Shown piece after piece: positions 28,351 through 37,445 of a DNA stretch of 46,027 nucleotides. The DNA lies in the NCBI GenBank assembly GCA_002337005.1, contig DDFD01000049.1, positions 1 to 46,027 of the forward strand, in the 5' to 3' direction. Source of the stretch: Flavobacteriales bacterium UBA1937 (GTDB lineage: Bacteria > Bacteroidota > Bacteroidia > Flavobacteriales > Weeksellaceae). A program made the translations under genes and the position numbers. The notes beneath the pieces are model-generated. The model was not told the DNA's origin and did not search any database. It saw only the letters and a program-made list of their open reading frames with translations. Numbering within the stretch: position 1 is the stretch's first letter; each line of letters opens with the position of its first letter.

Positions 28351-29442
28351 TTGAAAAAAGAAAATTCTAAATTAAAAAAGAGAAAATTGAAAGCTGTAGA
28401 TTTCTTCTGTTCTGGAGGAGGAATGAGTTTTGGAATGCAGGAAGCTGGAATTGAAATTATTGCAGGAATTGATTTTGATGAAAACTGCAAATCCACTTAT
28501 GAAGCTAATATAAAAGGGGCAGAGTTTATTCATGCAGATGTCTTTGATTTAAAAGAACAGGAACTCGAACAAAAATTATCATTAAAAAAGAATGATGATG
28601 AACTAGTGTTAATTGGATGCAGTCCCTGCCAATTTTGGAGCATTATAAATACAGATAAGACAAAGTCTCAAAAATCTAAGAATCTTCTTATTGAGTTTTC
28701 TCGTTTTGTTAAATATTTTAGACCAGGATATGTGGTAGTTGAAAATGTTCCTGGTGTATTAAGACGAAAAGAAGAAAGTGGATTAAATGAGTTTATAGAA
28801 TGGCTTAAAAATAATGGTTACAATAATCCACATTTTAAAGTTCATAATGTAAATGATTTTGGAGTGCCTCAAAGTCGTAAAAGATTTACCCTTATTGCTA
28901 CAAGATTGTCAGAAAACGAGATAAAACCTATCGAATTAGAAGGGAAAAAAGCAGTTGTTAAAGATGTGTTAGGCTCCGAAAATGGATTTCCTACAATCTC
29001 TGATGGTCATAAAGATAACTCCGATTTTCTGCATACCGTACCAAGTATAAGTGAGATTAATAAAAGGCGATTAAAAAAGGTAGATAAAGATGGTGGAAAT
29101 CGTTTAGGTTTTAAAGATGATCCTGAATTACAATTGAAGTGCTTTGAAGGTAAGGATAATGCTTTCAAAGATACATTTGGACGACTCTGGTGGAATAGAC
29201 CATCGCCAACAATTACAACAAAATTTTTTAGTGTTTCCAATGGTCGTTTTGTTCATCCAGAAGAAGACAGAGCATTATCTATTAGAGAGGGAGCTGTTTT
29301 ACAGTCATTCCCTAAAACATATAAATTTAAAGGCTCTAGTATTGCTAATATAGCAAGAATGATTGGTAATGCTGTTCCTCCCAAATACGCCACAGCTTTA
29401 GGAAAAGCTATAATTCAAAACCATATTAATGGCAAAGTTTAA
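28351..29442 (+). CDS. DNA (cytosine-5) methyltransferase
   Basis: This 363-aa protein has the full C5-methyltransferase motif set. Motif I is VDFFCSGGGMSFGMQEAG. Motif IV is GCSPCQFWS with catalytic cysteine at residue 93, and motif VI is VVENVPG with glutamate at about 131. Motif VIII is QSRKRFTLIATR, and motif X is NAVPP near residue 345. Between VIII and X lies a target-recognition region of about 130 aa (specificity unknown). The first ATG is inside motif I, so translation must begin at the TTG at 28351 (or another non-ATG codon). Its end overlaps the next gene by 14 bases. No restriction endonuclease of a known type is adjacent; the partner is instead a GHKL/histidine-kinase protein. 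Confidence 0.92.
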   Translation: MKKENSKLKKRKLKAVDFFCSGGGMSFGMQEAGIEIIAGIDFDENCKSTYEANIKGAEFIHADVFDLKEQELEQKLSLKKNDDELVLIGCSPCQFWSIINTDKTKSQKSKNLLIEFSRFVKYFRPGYVVVENVPGVLRRKEESGLNEFIEWLKNNGYNNPHFKVHNVNDFGVPQSRKRFTLIATRLSENEIKPIELEGKKAVVKDVLGSENGFPTISDGHKDNSDFLHTVPSISEINKRRLKKVDKDGGNRLGFKDDPELQLKCFEGKDNAFKDTFGRLWWNRPSPTITTKFFSVSNGRFVHPEEDRALSIREGAVLQSFPKTYKFKGSSIANIARMIGNAVPPKYATALGKAIIQNHINGKV

Positions 29443-32419
29443 AACAAGAGCAAGAGCATTAGATTTGTTAGGAAGACAGCAAATTGCGGGTATTTCTACG
29501 GCTATTAATGAGTTAATAAAAAATGCTCATGATGCTTATGCTGATAAGTTTGATATTGATTATCTAAGAACCTTAAACTTATTGATATTGAGAGATGATG
29601 GGTTAGGTATGACTAGAGAAGAGTTTGAAACCCGTTGGCTTACAATTGGTACTGAAAGTAAATTTGTAAACTCTAAAAGCTCCCTTCCTCCAATAGACAC
29701 CTCAAAACCGAGACGTCCTGTAATGGGTGAAAAGGGTATTGGTCGCTTAGCTATTGCTTCTGTTGGTAAACAAGTCTTAATAATTACAAAAGCTAAAAAT
29801 AGAATTGATAATCATAAAATAGTAGCAATACTAATCAATTGGGAATTATTTGAATTACCAGGTATTAATTTAGAGGATATCGTTATTCCAATTAGAGAGT
29901 TTGATTTTTTACCAGATGAATTTCAAATAAACGAGCTAAAAGAGGAAGTTCAGATTTCTCTAGATTTATTACTAAAAGATAATATTATTTCAAATAGTGA
30001 TTTTGCTAGAATATCATCAACACTTAATAGTTTAAACGTTAATCCAAGTATTTTAAATGATAAACTTGTAGGAAAATTTGATTTAAATGATTCAGAAGAA
30101 GGTGGAACATTCTTTTATATCTCTCCTGTAAGTGAAAATTTAGTTTTTGACATAGAAGGAAACAAAGATTCTAAGGATGCAACTAAAATAGAGAAGATGT
30201 TAATTGGTTTTCATAATACAATGACCCCTAATCATCCAAAACCAATTATTGATATTAGTTTTAGAGATTATAAAGGAAATGATGGGCTATATACAAATCT
30301 AATTGACAAAGAACAATTTTTTATTCCAGAAGAGTTTGATTTAGCTGATCATCATTTTAAGGGGAAATTTGATGAATATGGTCAGTTTAGAGGTGATGTT
30401 CAGATTTACAGAGAAAAAAGATATAATCATATCGTCAATTGGAACGGGAATAATTTTAAACCGACTGACTGTGGGAGCTTTGAAATCAACTTAGCATATA
30501 TACAAGGACAATTGAAAGATTCTGTTGTTGATGCTGAAAATTGGAATCGTATTACAAGTAAAGCTGATAAGTTTGGTGGATTATATATTTACAAAGACAA
30601 TATTAGAGTGCTTCCATATGGAGATTCTGATTATGACTTTTTAGATATTGAAAAAAATAGATCAAAAAGAGCTTCAACATATTTCTTTTCATATCGTAGG
30701 ATGTTTGGTACAATTAGTATAACTCATCATGAAAATTCAAGATTAATTGAAAAAGCTGGTCGTGAGGGGTTTATTGAAAATAAAGCATACAGACAGTTAC
30801 AAGCAATATTGAAGAATTTCTTTATACAATTAGCTGCCGATTTTTTCGATGATAAAAGTAAAACTCCACAATCTGAGTTTTACAATGAAAAGAAGGAGGA
30901 AAGAAATGGTTTTTATAAGGCTCTTGAACGTAGAGATAAATTAGCAAAGGGTAAAAAAGATAAATTCTTAAAAGAATTAGATACATTTTTTGAAAACTTA
31001 CAACAAAGTAAATTCCAAGCAACTGTTTATAACATTATTTCAGATGGTATTAATAGTCTAAATGATATTACATATTTAAAAGATTTAGATGAAGCCAGTC
31101 AGAAAGTTATTGACATAGAATATGAATTAAGACAAAGGATTTCAGATTATAAAAAAAATATTTCTGTTTCTACACCGAAAGGTTTTGGAATTAGTAAAAA
31201 TGCTAGAAGAGATTATGATAATTATTTAGCAGAATATAGAGTTTTATCGGAAACAGTATTTAAAAATGCGTACAATGAGGTTGACAATCTCATTTCAGAT
31301 TTTGGGGAAAAACTTAATGTTGAGGTAAGCAAACGTAAGAGATTAGAACAAGCTGTTGAATTTATTTCTACGGAGGCTGTAAAAACTAATACGAAGAAAA
31401 AAGCTGAAACAACAGAAATTGTTACTGATGTTTCAAGAAAGATAAAAGATTTAACAACCCAATTAATGTTGGATTTGGACTTTCAAATTCGTTCTGTAAA
31501 AGATAATTTTAAAAATTTAAGTATTAATGAAAGTGAAGATTTTGATTTAGTTACAGAACGTAAAAAAATGGAGGATGAGATTGAATTGATTAGTCAAAGA
31601 AATACTCATGTAATGGATCGAATAATACGCCAGTTTGAAAGCTTTTACTTAGATAAAGATGAAGATGGAAATATAGTAACAAATGACCAGATTTCTGATG
31701 CTTTAGCAGAAGAACTTGATGATTTAAGAGAACGTGTTCAAACGGATGTTGAGTTGAGTCAACTTGGTCTAGCTGTAGGAATTTTACACCATGAGTTTAG
31801 TAGTACCGTTAAGTCAATAAGAAGCAGTATTAGAGATTTAAAAGCTTGGTCGGATGTTAATGAAAAATTGGAAGGAGTTTATAATAATATTAAAGTAAAC
31901 TTCGAACATTTGGATGGTTATTTAAATCTATTTACACCATTAAATCGCCGGTTAAATAAAAATAAGGAAGAAATTAAATTAATGGAAATTAAATCATTTC
32001 TAATAGATTTATTTAGCTCAAGATTTGAAAGACATAATATTCAATTTAAACATACCAAAGGTTTTGCAAATCAAAAATTGTTTGGGTATAGATCTACATT
32101 TTATCCAGTCTTTGTTAATTTAATTGACAATGCAATATATTGGTTGAATCAAAGTGATATTGAGGAAAAAATAATTAGGCTTCATGCTGATGATTTTGGA
32201 ATTTATATATCAAATAATGGTATTGAAATTCCAATTCAAGATAAAGAAAGAATCTTCTCTTTAGGATTTTCAAGAAAAGATTTTGGTAGAGGTATGGGAC
32301 TAAGTATAAGTCGTGAAGTTTTAGAAACTGAAAATTATAACATTGATGTTGTTGAGCCAAGGAATGATTCAAATGTGACGTTTAAAATATCTAAACAGAA
32401 TGATGAAAATTATGAGTAG
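29429..32419 (+). CDS. Double-GHKL ATPase: MutL/Hsp90-like N-terminal module plus histidine-kinase core
   Basis: This 996-aa cytosolic protein has two ATP-binding GHKL modules. The N-terminal one (about 1-200) shows N box ELIKNAHDA (28-36), D box RDDGLGM (55-61) and GEKGIGRLA (100-108), as in MutL, Hsp90 and MORC proteins. A middle region follows (about 200-480), then charged, coiled-coil-rich sequence (about 490-740). The C-terminal part is a kinase core: GILHHEFSSTVKS, with candidate phospho-histidine 788, N box LIDNA near 898, SNNGIEIP, and G2 box GRGMGLS near 952. There are no membrane segments or sensor domains, so the input may be DNA or an internal signal. It overlaps the genes on both sides (14 and 20 bases). 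Its partner receiver is the next gene. Confidence 0.85.
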   Translation: MAKFKTRARALDLLGRQQIAGISTAINELIKNAHDAYADKFDIDYLRTLNLLILRDDGLGMTREEFETRWLTIGTESKFVNSKSSLPPIDTSKPRRPVMGEKGIGRLAIASVGKQVLIITKAKNRIDNHKIVAILINWELFELPGINLEDIVIPIREFDFLPDEFQINELKEEVQISLDLLLKDNIISNSDFARISSTLNSLNVNPSILNDKLVGKFDLNDSEEGGTFFYISPVSENLVFDIEGNKDSKDATKIEKMLIGFHNTMTPNHPKPIIDISFRDYKGNDGLYTNLIDKEQFFIPEEFDLADHHFKGKFDEYGQFRGDVQIYREKRYNHIVNWNGNNFKPTDCGSFEINLAYIQGQLKDSVVDAENWNRITSKADKFGGLYIYKDNIRVLPYGDSDYDFLDIEKNRSKRASTYFFSYRRMFGTISITHHENSRLIEKAGREGFIENKAYRQLQAILKNFFIQLAADFFDDKSKTPQSEFYNEKKEERNGFYKALERRDKLAKGKKDKFLKELDTFFENLQQSKFQATVYNIISDGINSLNDITYLKDLDEASQKVIDIEYELRQRISDYKKNISVSTPKGFGISKNARRDYDNYLAEYRVLSETVFKNAYNEVDNLISDFGEKLNVEVSKRKRLEQAVEFISTEAVKTNTKKKAETTEIVTDVSRKIKDLTTQLMLDLDFQIRSVKDNFKNLSINESEDFDLVTERKKMEDEIELISQRNTHVMDRIIRQFESFYLDKDEDGNIVTNDQISDALAEELDDLRERVQTDVELSQLGLAVGILHHEFSSTVKSIRSSIRDLKAWSDVNEKLEGVYNNIKVNFEHLDGYLNLFTPLNRRLNKNKEEIKLMEIKSFLIDLFSSRFERHNIQFKHTKGFANQKLFGYRSTFYPVFVNLIDNAIYWLNQSDIEEKIIRLHADDFGIYISNNGIEIPIQDKERIFSLGFSRKDFGRGMGLSISREVLETENYNIDVVEPRNDSNVTFKISKQNDENYE

Positions 32420-34055
32420 TGCATTTTTTAACAAGTCTAAAGTCATTGCCAATGATTTTATACAAAATATTGTTTTTTTAGATGATAAATCATATATAAA
32501 AGAAGATACTGATGGACAAGAAAGAGTTAATGATCTTGACGCATATGAAATTTCAAAAATATTTGCTAAAGAAAAGAAAATATGTGCAGTATATGATCCA
32601 GAAAGCTTAGAAGATATTTCTGACTTCAAACAAATTGCTTCAAAGTCTGATATAATTATTTTAGATTGGTTTATTGATATCAATGAACGTGTAGATGAAG
32701 GAAATACTGAAGACGATGCAGAAGATGATGATATTCGTGGTAAGTATACACTTGACATAATTTCAGGTTTAATTAGTCCAGATAATTCCCAGAGATTAAA
32801 AGTAGTTCTAGTTTATACTGGAGAAACAAATCTGGCTAATATTTCTCAAAAAATAAAAGGAATTAACCCAAATTTATCTTTAGATCTCGATGATTTAAAA
32901 CTTCAGACTGGAAAAACAACCATTTTTGTTAGAGCCAAAAGTAATAACCAAGAAGGTGAAGATAATAGATTTAATCATCTACCAAATCTGAAAGATAAAG
33001 TTTTGAAATATAGGGAACTTCCAGATTTTTTACTTGAAGAATTTACTAAAGTAACATCGGGATTGCTATCAAACTTTGCTTTATTATCACTTCATAAGTT
33101 AAGAAGTAATACGAGTAAAATCTTAGGATTATATAGTAAGGATTTAGATCATGGTTATTTAGAACATAAAGCTTCAATTCCTAATCAAGATGATGCGGAA
33201 AATTTGATTTTAGAGGTTTTCAAAGATTCTATTGGTGATTTACTTCATTATGAAAAAGTTCATAAATCAATTTCAAAAGGTGATATTTCTAAATGGATTA
33301 CAGAGAGGTTATTAAATGAACCTAAACCTATAAAAAATGGAGAAGGTGTTCTTGTAAATAGAGATTTACAAAGAAACTCTAAATTTCTTTTGAATATTCT
33401 ATATTCAAAAGAAACCGATGTTGAAAAAAGATATGTTGATTTACTTACGCCGTTATGTACTTCTAAAGGACAAGCCGAAAAGTATTTTAAATATCTGAAA
33501 ACAAACAATGTAGATTTGTTTATAAATACTAGTCAAGAAGCTAAAAAAGAAAGCTATCTTACCAAATTTGCGATATTAACACATCATAAAAATGTTTTCT
33601 TACCAAGAGGTGTAAAACCAATTCTATCACTTGGAACTGTTTTAAAAAGCACAAAAAAGGAAATTTATTACATCTGTATTCAACAAAAGTGTGATAGTGT
33701 CCGAATAAAAGATAGTGAAGAACGTAAGTTCCTTTTTTTACCATTAGTTGAATCTAAAAATGGTAAATTTAATTTCATATCTAATAATGGGATTAAATTA
33801 CAATTAGATTCCAAATCTTATTCAATCAGAACATTGAAATTCAAAAGTAATAAAGACGGTGTAGTTGAGCCTAAAAAGAAGAATGATAAGTATATCTTCG
33901 AACAAGTTTACAATAAACGGTCTGACGAAAAATTTGAATGGGTTTTAGATTTAAAGGATTTGCATGCTCAAAGAATTGTGACTGATTATGCATCTAGTCT
34001 CTCTCGTGTTGGTTTAGATGAATCAGAATGGCTTAGAAAGGCAGGTGTTAAATAA
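32400..34055 (+). CDS. Receiver-domain protein with long C-terminal region of unknown fold
   Basis: The 551-aa product begins with a receiver-like domain (about 18-175). FLDDK (acidic pair 28-29) and IIILDW with candidate phospho-acceptor Asp89 are visible. VVLVYTGE gives the conserved Thr/Ser position and FVRAK the conserved lysine. An acidic insertion, EDDAEDDD, lies between beta3 and the next helix. The remaining 375 residues are mostly helical and have no DNA-binding helix-turn-helix or enzyme motif that I recognise. Several ATGs (32400, 32403, 32412) all overlap the end of the kinase gene, so translation is coupled and the two proteins are surely partners. From memory, conflict-system surveys describe a separate receiver family beside such kinases; not checked. 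Confidence 0.75.
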   Translation: MMKIMSSAFFNKSKVIANDFIQNIVFLDDKSYIKEDTDGQERVNDLDAYEISKIFAKEKKICAVYDPESLEDISDFKQIASKSDIIILDWFIDINERVDEGNTEDDAEDDDIRGKYTLDIISGLISPDNSQRLKVVLVYTGETNLANISQKIKGINPNLSLDLDDLKLQTGKTTIFVRAKSNNQEGEDNRFNHLPNLKDKVLKYRELPDFLLEEFTKVTSGLLSNFALLSLHKLRSNTSKILGLYSKDLDHGYLEHKASIPNQDDAENLILEVFKDSIGDLLHYEKVHKSISKGDISKWITERLLNEPKPIKNGEGVLVNRDLQRNSKFLLNILYSKETDVEKRYVDLLTPLCTSKGQAEKYFKYLKTNNVDLFINTSQEAKKESYLTKFAILTHHKNVFLPRGVKPILSLGTVLKSTKKEIYYICIQQKCDSVRIKDSEERKFLFLPLVESKNGKFNFISNNGIKLQLDSKSYSIRTLKFKSNKDGVVEPKKKNDKYIFEQVYNKRSDEKFEWVLDLKDLHAQRIVTDYASSLSRVGLDESEWLRKAGVK

Positions 34056-34104
34056 TATATCTTTTTTTCAACACCACTTAAATTAATAATCACATTTTAG
34101 TTGC

Positions 34105-35847
34105 TTAGATGGTAATTAAGTCACTTAAAGTATCTTTAATTATATGGTAACTTTCATCACTTTTCTTTTTCCAAATTAGAATAAACTCATCTAGTATTGC
34201 TTCATAATTAGAGGCATCTTCATGTATAATAATATTATATTGGTAAAATTTGTCTTTTGAATTAGATTGTTCAAATACATGATTTTCTATTCCTTTTAAT
34301 ATCGTGATTCTATCTTTCGCATAAGTTTCATCCCATATAATATCTTCAGGTGTCATCAAAGGGAGATATTTTACTTTATTATGTAGAAAATTTAAATACT
34401 CTTTTGATTTAAGTAATTTTTGACTATCCGTATCTCCAGAATTAATGGAAAATTTCAATTCTGAAATATTAACAGATGTTTTTTCAAATATTTTATTTGA
34501 AATAAATTCAAGACTATTGCTTTGCTCAACTGTAAAATCATCGATATTTACATTCACATCAGGCCTAGACTCATCTCCATCAAATAGTACAAAAATATTT
34601 CTATCCAAATCCATTAATTGAACTATCCTTTTATAAATTTCCTTACTCCCTCCAGATGAAACCTGTACTGTAAACACTTCATTGAATTTAGAGTTAAGAT
34701 CTTTCAATACAGCTTCTATTATTTTTTTTGCTAGTAAATCCTCGCATAAGATTAGAGTCTTACTTTGTTCTGTCACTCCTAGTTCACTAAATGCAAATCT
34801 ATAATTACAAGAATTTAGAATTTCAAATCTATTACTAGAATTTGTATATATTACTTTAATTGCATTGTCAGGCATTTTATTTATTATTTCTCTCGAATGA
34901 GTTGAAATAATTATTTGGTGTTTTTTTTGTATCATTTGATCAAGTAAAAAATTAACCAACTTTTTCTGAGCGCCTGGATGCAAAGATGTTTCTGGCTCAT
35001 CTAAAATAATTAAACTATTATTACCTAATTGACTTATCTGATAGATCATCAAAATAATAGACGATTCACCACTACCTGCAAATGCTTCAGAATATTTTAG
35101 ATCTGCATCTATTATCCTAATAGTATATCCCCAATCTCTATAGAAATTATGCTTTATTATTTCTATAGAAGTATAATTTTTAGATAAAATACTATTTATA
35201 CTTTGAATTAGATTATTTTGAAGAACAATTTTAGGTTCATTAGTTTGAGAATAGTATCTTTCAATACTTGTGTTATTTAGAGCCTTTTTTAATTTCTTAC
35301 TGAAAAATCTTAAAAAATCTTGTTTCTTATTAAATCTTTGTGGTTTGTATGTACTAAAATGAAAATATTTATCAAATGCGTTTAATTCTGATCTGAAATC
35401 TAGATACAATACATCCATTACTATCGGTGGTACTCTTGCTCCATCTGGCTCAGGAATCATTCCTAATGATATTACTGGTCTTGAGGTTTCCCAATAATCT
35501 GGATTTCCTGTTCGTGGACTTCTTTGATATAATACTTCTTTAACCACATTTCCAGATTTGTACCCATAAATATATCTATTTCGTGTAGTACTATCCAAAA
35601 TTGGGTCTAAATCAGTCTCAAACCAAAATTCACTAATCACATTACCTTCTGGACATCCAAATAGAGCATGTAAAATTGAACTTTTTCCTGAACCATTTTT
35701 TCCAACTAAAAAAGTAATAGGAAAATCTAAATTAATGCGAGTATTGGGTTCTAATTTTTTATAATTTGGAAATCTAATATGCTCTATATAATTACTATAG
35801 AGATTTGCATCCTTTGCTCTCTTTATAATATCTAATTTTTCGTTCAT
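34105..35847 (-). CDS. OLD-like AAA ATPase with C-terminal TOPRIM domain
   Basis: This 580-aa protein is built as an ABC/SMC-like ATPase followed by a TOPRIM nuclease-type domain. Walker A is GKNGSGKSS (49-57) and the ABC signature is GSGESS (near 257). Walker B is LIILDEPETSLHPG (near 278), and STHSREI is the switch histidine. The TOPRIM part shows LILCED (acidic residue near 367) and FDGDE (near 422). This is the plan of OLD-family proteins such as GajA of Gabija, but no GajB helicase is present; an HNH gene precedes it instead, as in Septu-type pairs. It ends 49 bp from the receiver gene, converging with it. Likely anti-phage effector; inference. Confidence 0.8.
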   Translation of the reverse strand: MNEKLDIIKRAKDANLYSNYIEHIRFPNYKKLEPNTRINLDFPITFLVGKNGSGKSSILHALFGCPEGNVISEFWFETDLDPILDSTTRNRYIYGYKSGNVVKEVLYQRSPRTGNPDYWETSRPVISLGMIPEPDGARVPPIVMDVLYLDFRSELNAFDKYFHFSTYKPQRFNKKQDFLRFFSKKLKKALNNTSIERYYSQTNEPKIVLQNNLIQSINSILSKNYTSIEIIKHNFYRDWGYTIRIIDADLKYSEAFAGSGESSIILMIYQISQLGNNSLIILDEPETSLHPGAQKKLVNFLLDQMIQKKHQIIISTHSREIINKMPDNAIKVIYTNSSNRFEILNSCNYRFAFSELGVTEQSKTLILCEDLLAKKIIEAVLKDLNSKFNEVFTVQVSSGGSKEIYKRIVQLMDLDRNIFVLFDGDESRPDVNVNIDDFTVEQSNSLEFISNKIFEKTSVNISELKFSINSGDTDSQKLLKSKEYLNFLHNKVKYLPLMTPEDIIWDETYAKDRITILKGIENHVFEQSNSKDKFYQYNIIIHEDASNYEAILDEFILIWKKKSDESYHIIKDTLSDLITI

Positions 35848-35856
35848 ATATTGTAA

Positions 35857-36569
35857 CTAATATTTCTCCCAAACTGCCTCACAGCCAAATAATTCATCAA
35901 TAACAATTCTAACCATAATTTTTCCTTTATCCTCAATAGTAATGTAGCGATATTTATTTTCTTGCACATCAATCCAATCATTTATGATCAAATTAATATT
36001 TTCACCATTCTGGTTGATAATTGTTGTAACTAAAAATCGTTGCATAGATCTAGATCCAATTTCTCCAACATTCTCCTGAAAATGAGCAGAATTAAAATCT
36101 ATTTTGTTCTCTTCAGGTAAAGAATTTAACAAAAAAACTGAGGATCATCAAGACGAGATAAACTTAACTCATATGCTGTATGACCTTTTACTAATTTTAA
36201 AAGAACATTTTTAATTCTTTCTTCTTCAGGATAAAATATGACATTTCCATCTGTTGTTTTTGTATTATTTTCAATTCTCTTTCTTAATGAAGGGGATTTT
36301 TCAAGAATATCTCTTATAAAATCACGTTCAATATCTTTAACATTGGTGGATTCAGCTTTTATACATTCTATAAGACATGCAAAATATTGTTCATCACTAG
36401 AGAAACTTTGATTACAAGTATTACAACATTTTACAACAGATAAATTCTCAGGATATGGTTTGTCTAATAAACATTTAGAGGGTATGTGGTCTTTAGTGTC
36501 AGCTAGTCCTCCACAATAAATACAACTATCACTTAATCTACTATCTGAGAATGGTTTTATCTGGAGCAT
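35857..36569 (-). pseudogene. HNH endonuclease, frameshifted at a homopolymer
   Basis: Two overlapping frames together make one HNH protein of about 237 aa. From the ATG at 36569, the first has a treble-clef HNH: CIYC (16-19), DHIPSK (His28), CCNTCN (49-53). It runs to ELSLSRLDDPQFF and then a stop. The second frame (from 36132 down) continues with IGSRSMQRFL, WIDVQENKYRY and VRIVIDELFGCEAVW, which is the C-terminal half of the same family. The join lies in a run of seven T (minus strand; 36131-36137 on the plus strand); one more T restores a single frame. It may be an assembly error, slippage or true inactivation. The ATPase gene starts 9 bp downstream, so the pair is an operon. Confidence 0.75.
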
Positions 36570-36691
36570 GCTTATATTTTTTTTCAAATATATTAAAAGT
36601 ACGAAATATTTTTCTATTCTCCTTTATTGTTTTCTATAAAGTTTTTCGAAAAGTTCTCCAGACTTCTTTCCTACTGCTTTTTTCAATAAGA

Positions 36692-36979
36692 ATTAATTCA
36701 AATGCTTCTAATGCTCCTTTCTGGAAGTATAACTCTGATAGTCTAACTTCTGAAATACCTGTTTTAGCGGAAATTTCTTTTTTCGAATTTACACAACTTT
36801 CTCAGGAAGAGCAATATCATTTGGTTTTCATGCATGGAAAATTTATTGATGCTCTAGAAAAAGACAGTTTCAAATACGTTCAGTATCAATTATATAATTT
36901 TTTTGTAGAGGTAATATATAATACTAAAGACAACAAAATTATAGGTCTTACTAGTTTTATAAGTTCAAAAAATTATTGA
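36692..36979 (+). CDS. Small conserved hypothetical, start codon uncertain
   Basis: The frame ending at 36979 encodes a sequence (PFWKY...IPVLAEISFFEFTQLSQEEQYHLVFMHGKFI...YQLYNFFVEVIYNT) like a family of short Chryseobacterium proteins of unknown function. No ATG, GTG or TTG occurs between the conserved part and an ATG at 36551, which lies inside the divergent HNH gene. The conserved part seems to begin near 36692 (ATT), so the gene may use a rare start or have lost it. It is divergent from the HNH gene. Real coding is likely; intactness is doubtful. Confidence 0.45.
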   Translation: MNSNASNAPFWKYNSDSLTSEIPVLAEISFFEFTQLSQEEQYHLVFMHGKFIDALEKDSFKYVQYQLYNFFVEVIYNTKDNKIIGLTSFISSKNY

Positions 36980-37059
36980 AACAAAGTATTTAAATAAATA
37001 TTTTTTAAATATGAATTTTACTTGAAGATGTTTTAATTAATAGAATGTTCAATAAAAAA

Positions 37060-37386
37060 TTATATCTCTTTATAAAGATTTTTTAACCTAATTTTATTTT
37101 TTATTGTATCATCAATTTCTTTTTTTGTAATATTTTTAACTAATTGAAAGAAAAAATCGATATCGATTTTAAAATAATCAGTTATAAAGTATAAATTTTC
37201 TAAAGTAGTATTTGGTAAGGTTTCTTCTCTAGCACAGTTCCAAGATTTATTATATTTTTCGGAAATTTCATTATTCAGATATTGCTGAGTCATTGGTTTT
37301 CCATCAATAATTATCTCGGTTCTTAATTTCTTTAGAACTATACCTACTGCTACTTTATATCTAAATATTTCCTTATGAAAATTCAT
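37060..37386 (-). CDS. Small helix-turn-helix-like regulator
   Basis: From the ATG at 37386 this is a 108-aa basic, mostly helical protein. VGIVLKKLRTE...MTQQYLNNEISEKY recalls the first helices of an XRE-type fold, and TTLENLYFITDYFKIDIDFFF the closing helices of that fold (the usual tLxkIadaL position). The match is partial and the domain call is tentative. Just upstream is a palindrome (AACGAC/GTCGTT, 37420-37437) next to a plus-strand promoter, so it may repress itself and the leader of the TlpA-SusC-SusD locus. An ATG at 37413 is an alternative start. Confidence 0.5.
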   Translation of the reverse strand: MNFHKEIFRYKVAVGIVLKKLRTEIIIDGKPMTQQYLNNEISEKYNKSWNCAREETLPNTTLENLYFITDYFKIDIDFFFQLVKNITKKEIDDTIKNKIRLKNLYKEI

Positions 37387-37419
37387 TAAGTAAAATAATT
37401 TATAATAAATCATAAATTC

Positions 37420-37437
37420 AACGACGTTTATGTCGTT
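37420..37437. promoter_or_regulatory. Operator-like palindrome
   Basis: AACGAC and GTCGTT form a perfect inverted repeat around GTTTAT, 9 bp upstream of the plus-strand TATATTTG and 7-34 bp upstream of the two possible starts of the divergent regulator gene. The position fits a shared operator. Confidence 0.5.
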
Positions 37438-37445
37438 ATTTTTAT

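Noticed and set aside
34105..36569. Calling the ATPase/HNH pair Gabija
   Set aside because: No GajB-type UvrD helicase follows; the neighbour is an HNH gene.
28351..36569. Calling the island BREX or DISARM
   Set aside because: No PglZ, BrxC, or DrmA/DrmB-type helicase is present; the methyltransferase is a plain C5 enzyme.
36551..36691. ATG at 36551 as start of the small plus-strand gene
   Set aside because: It lies inside the divergent HNH gene and the added residues look like translated promoter sequence.
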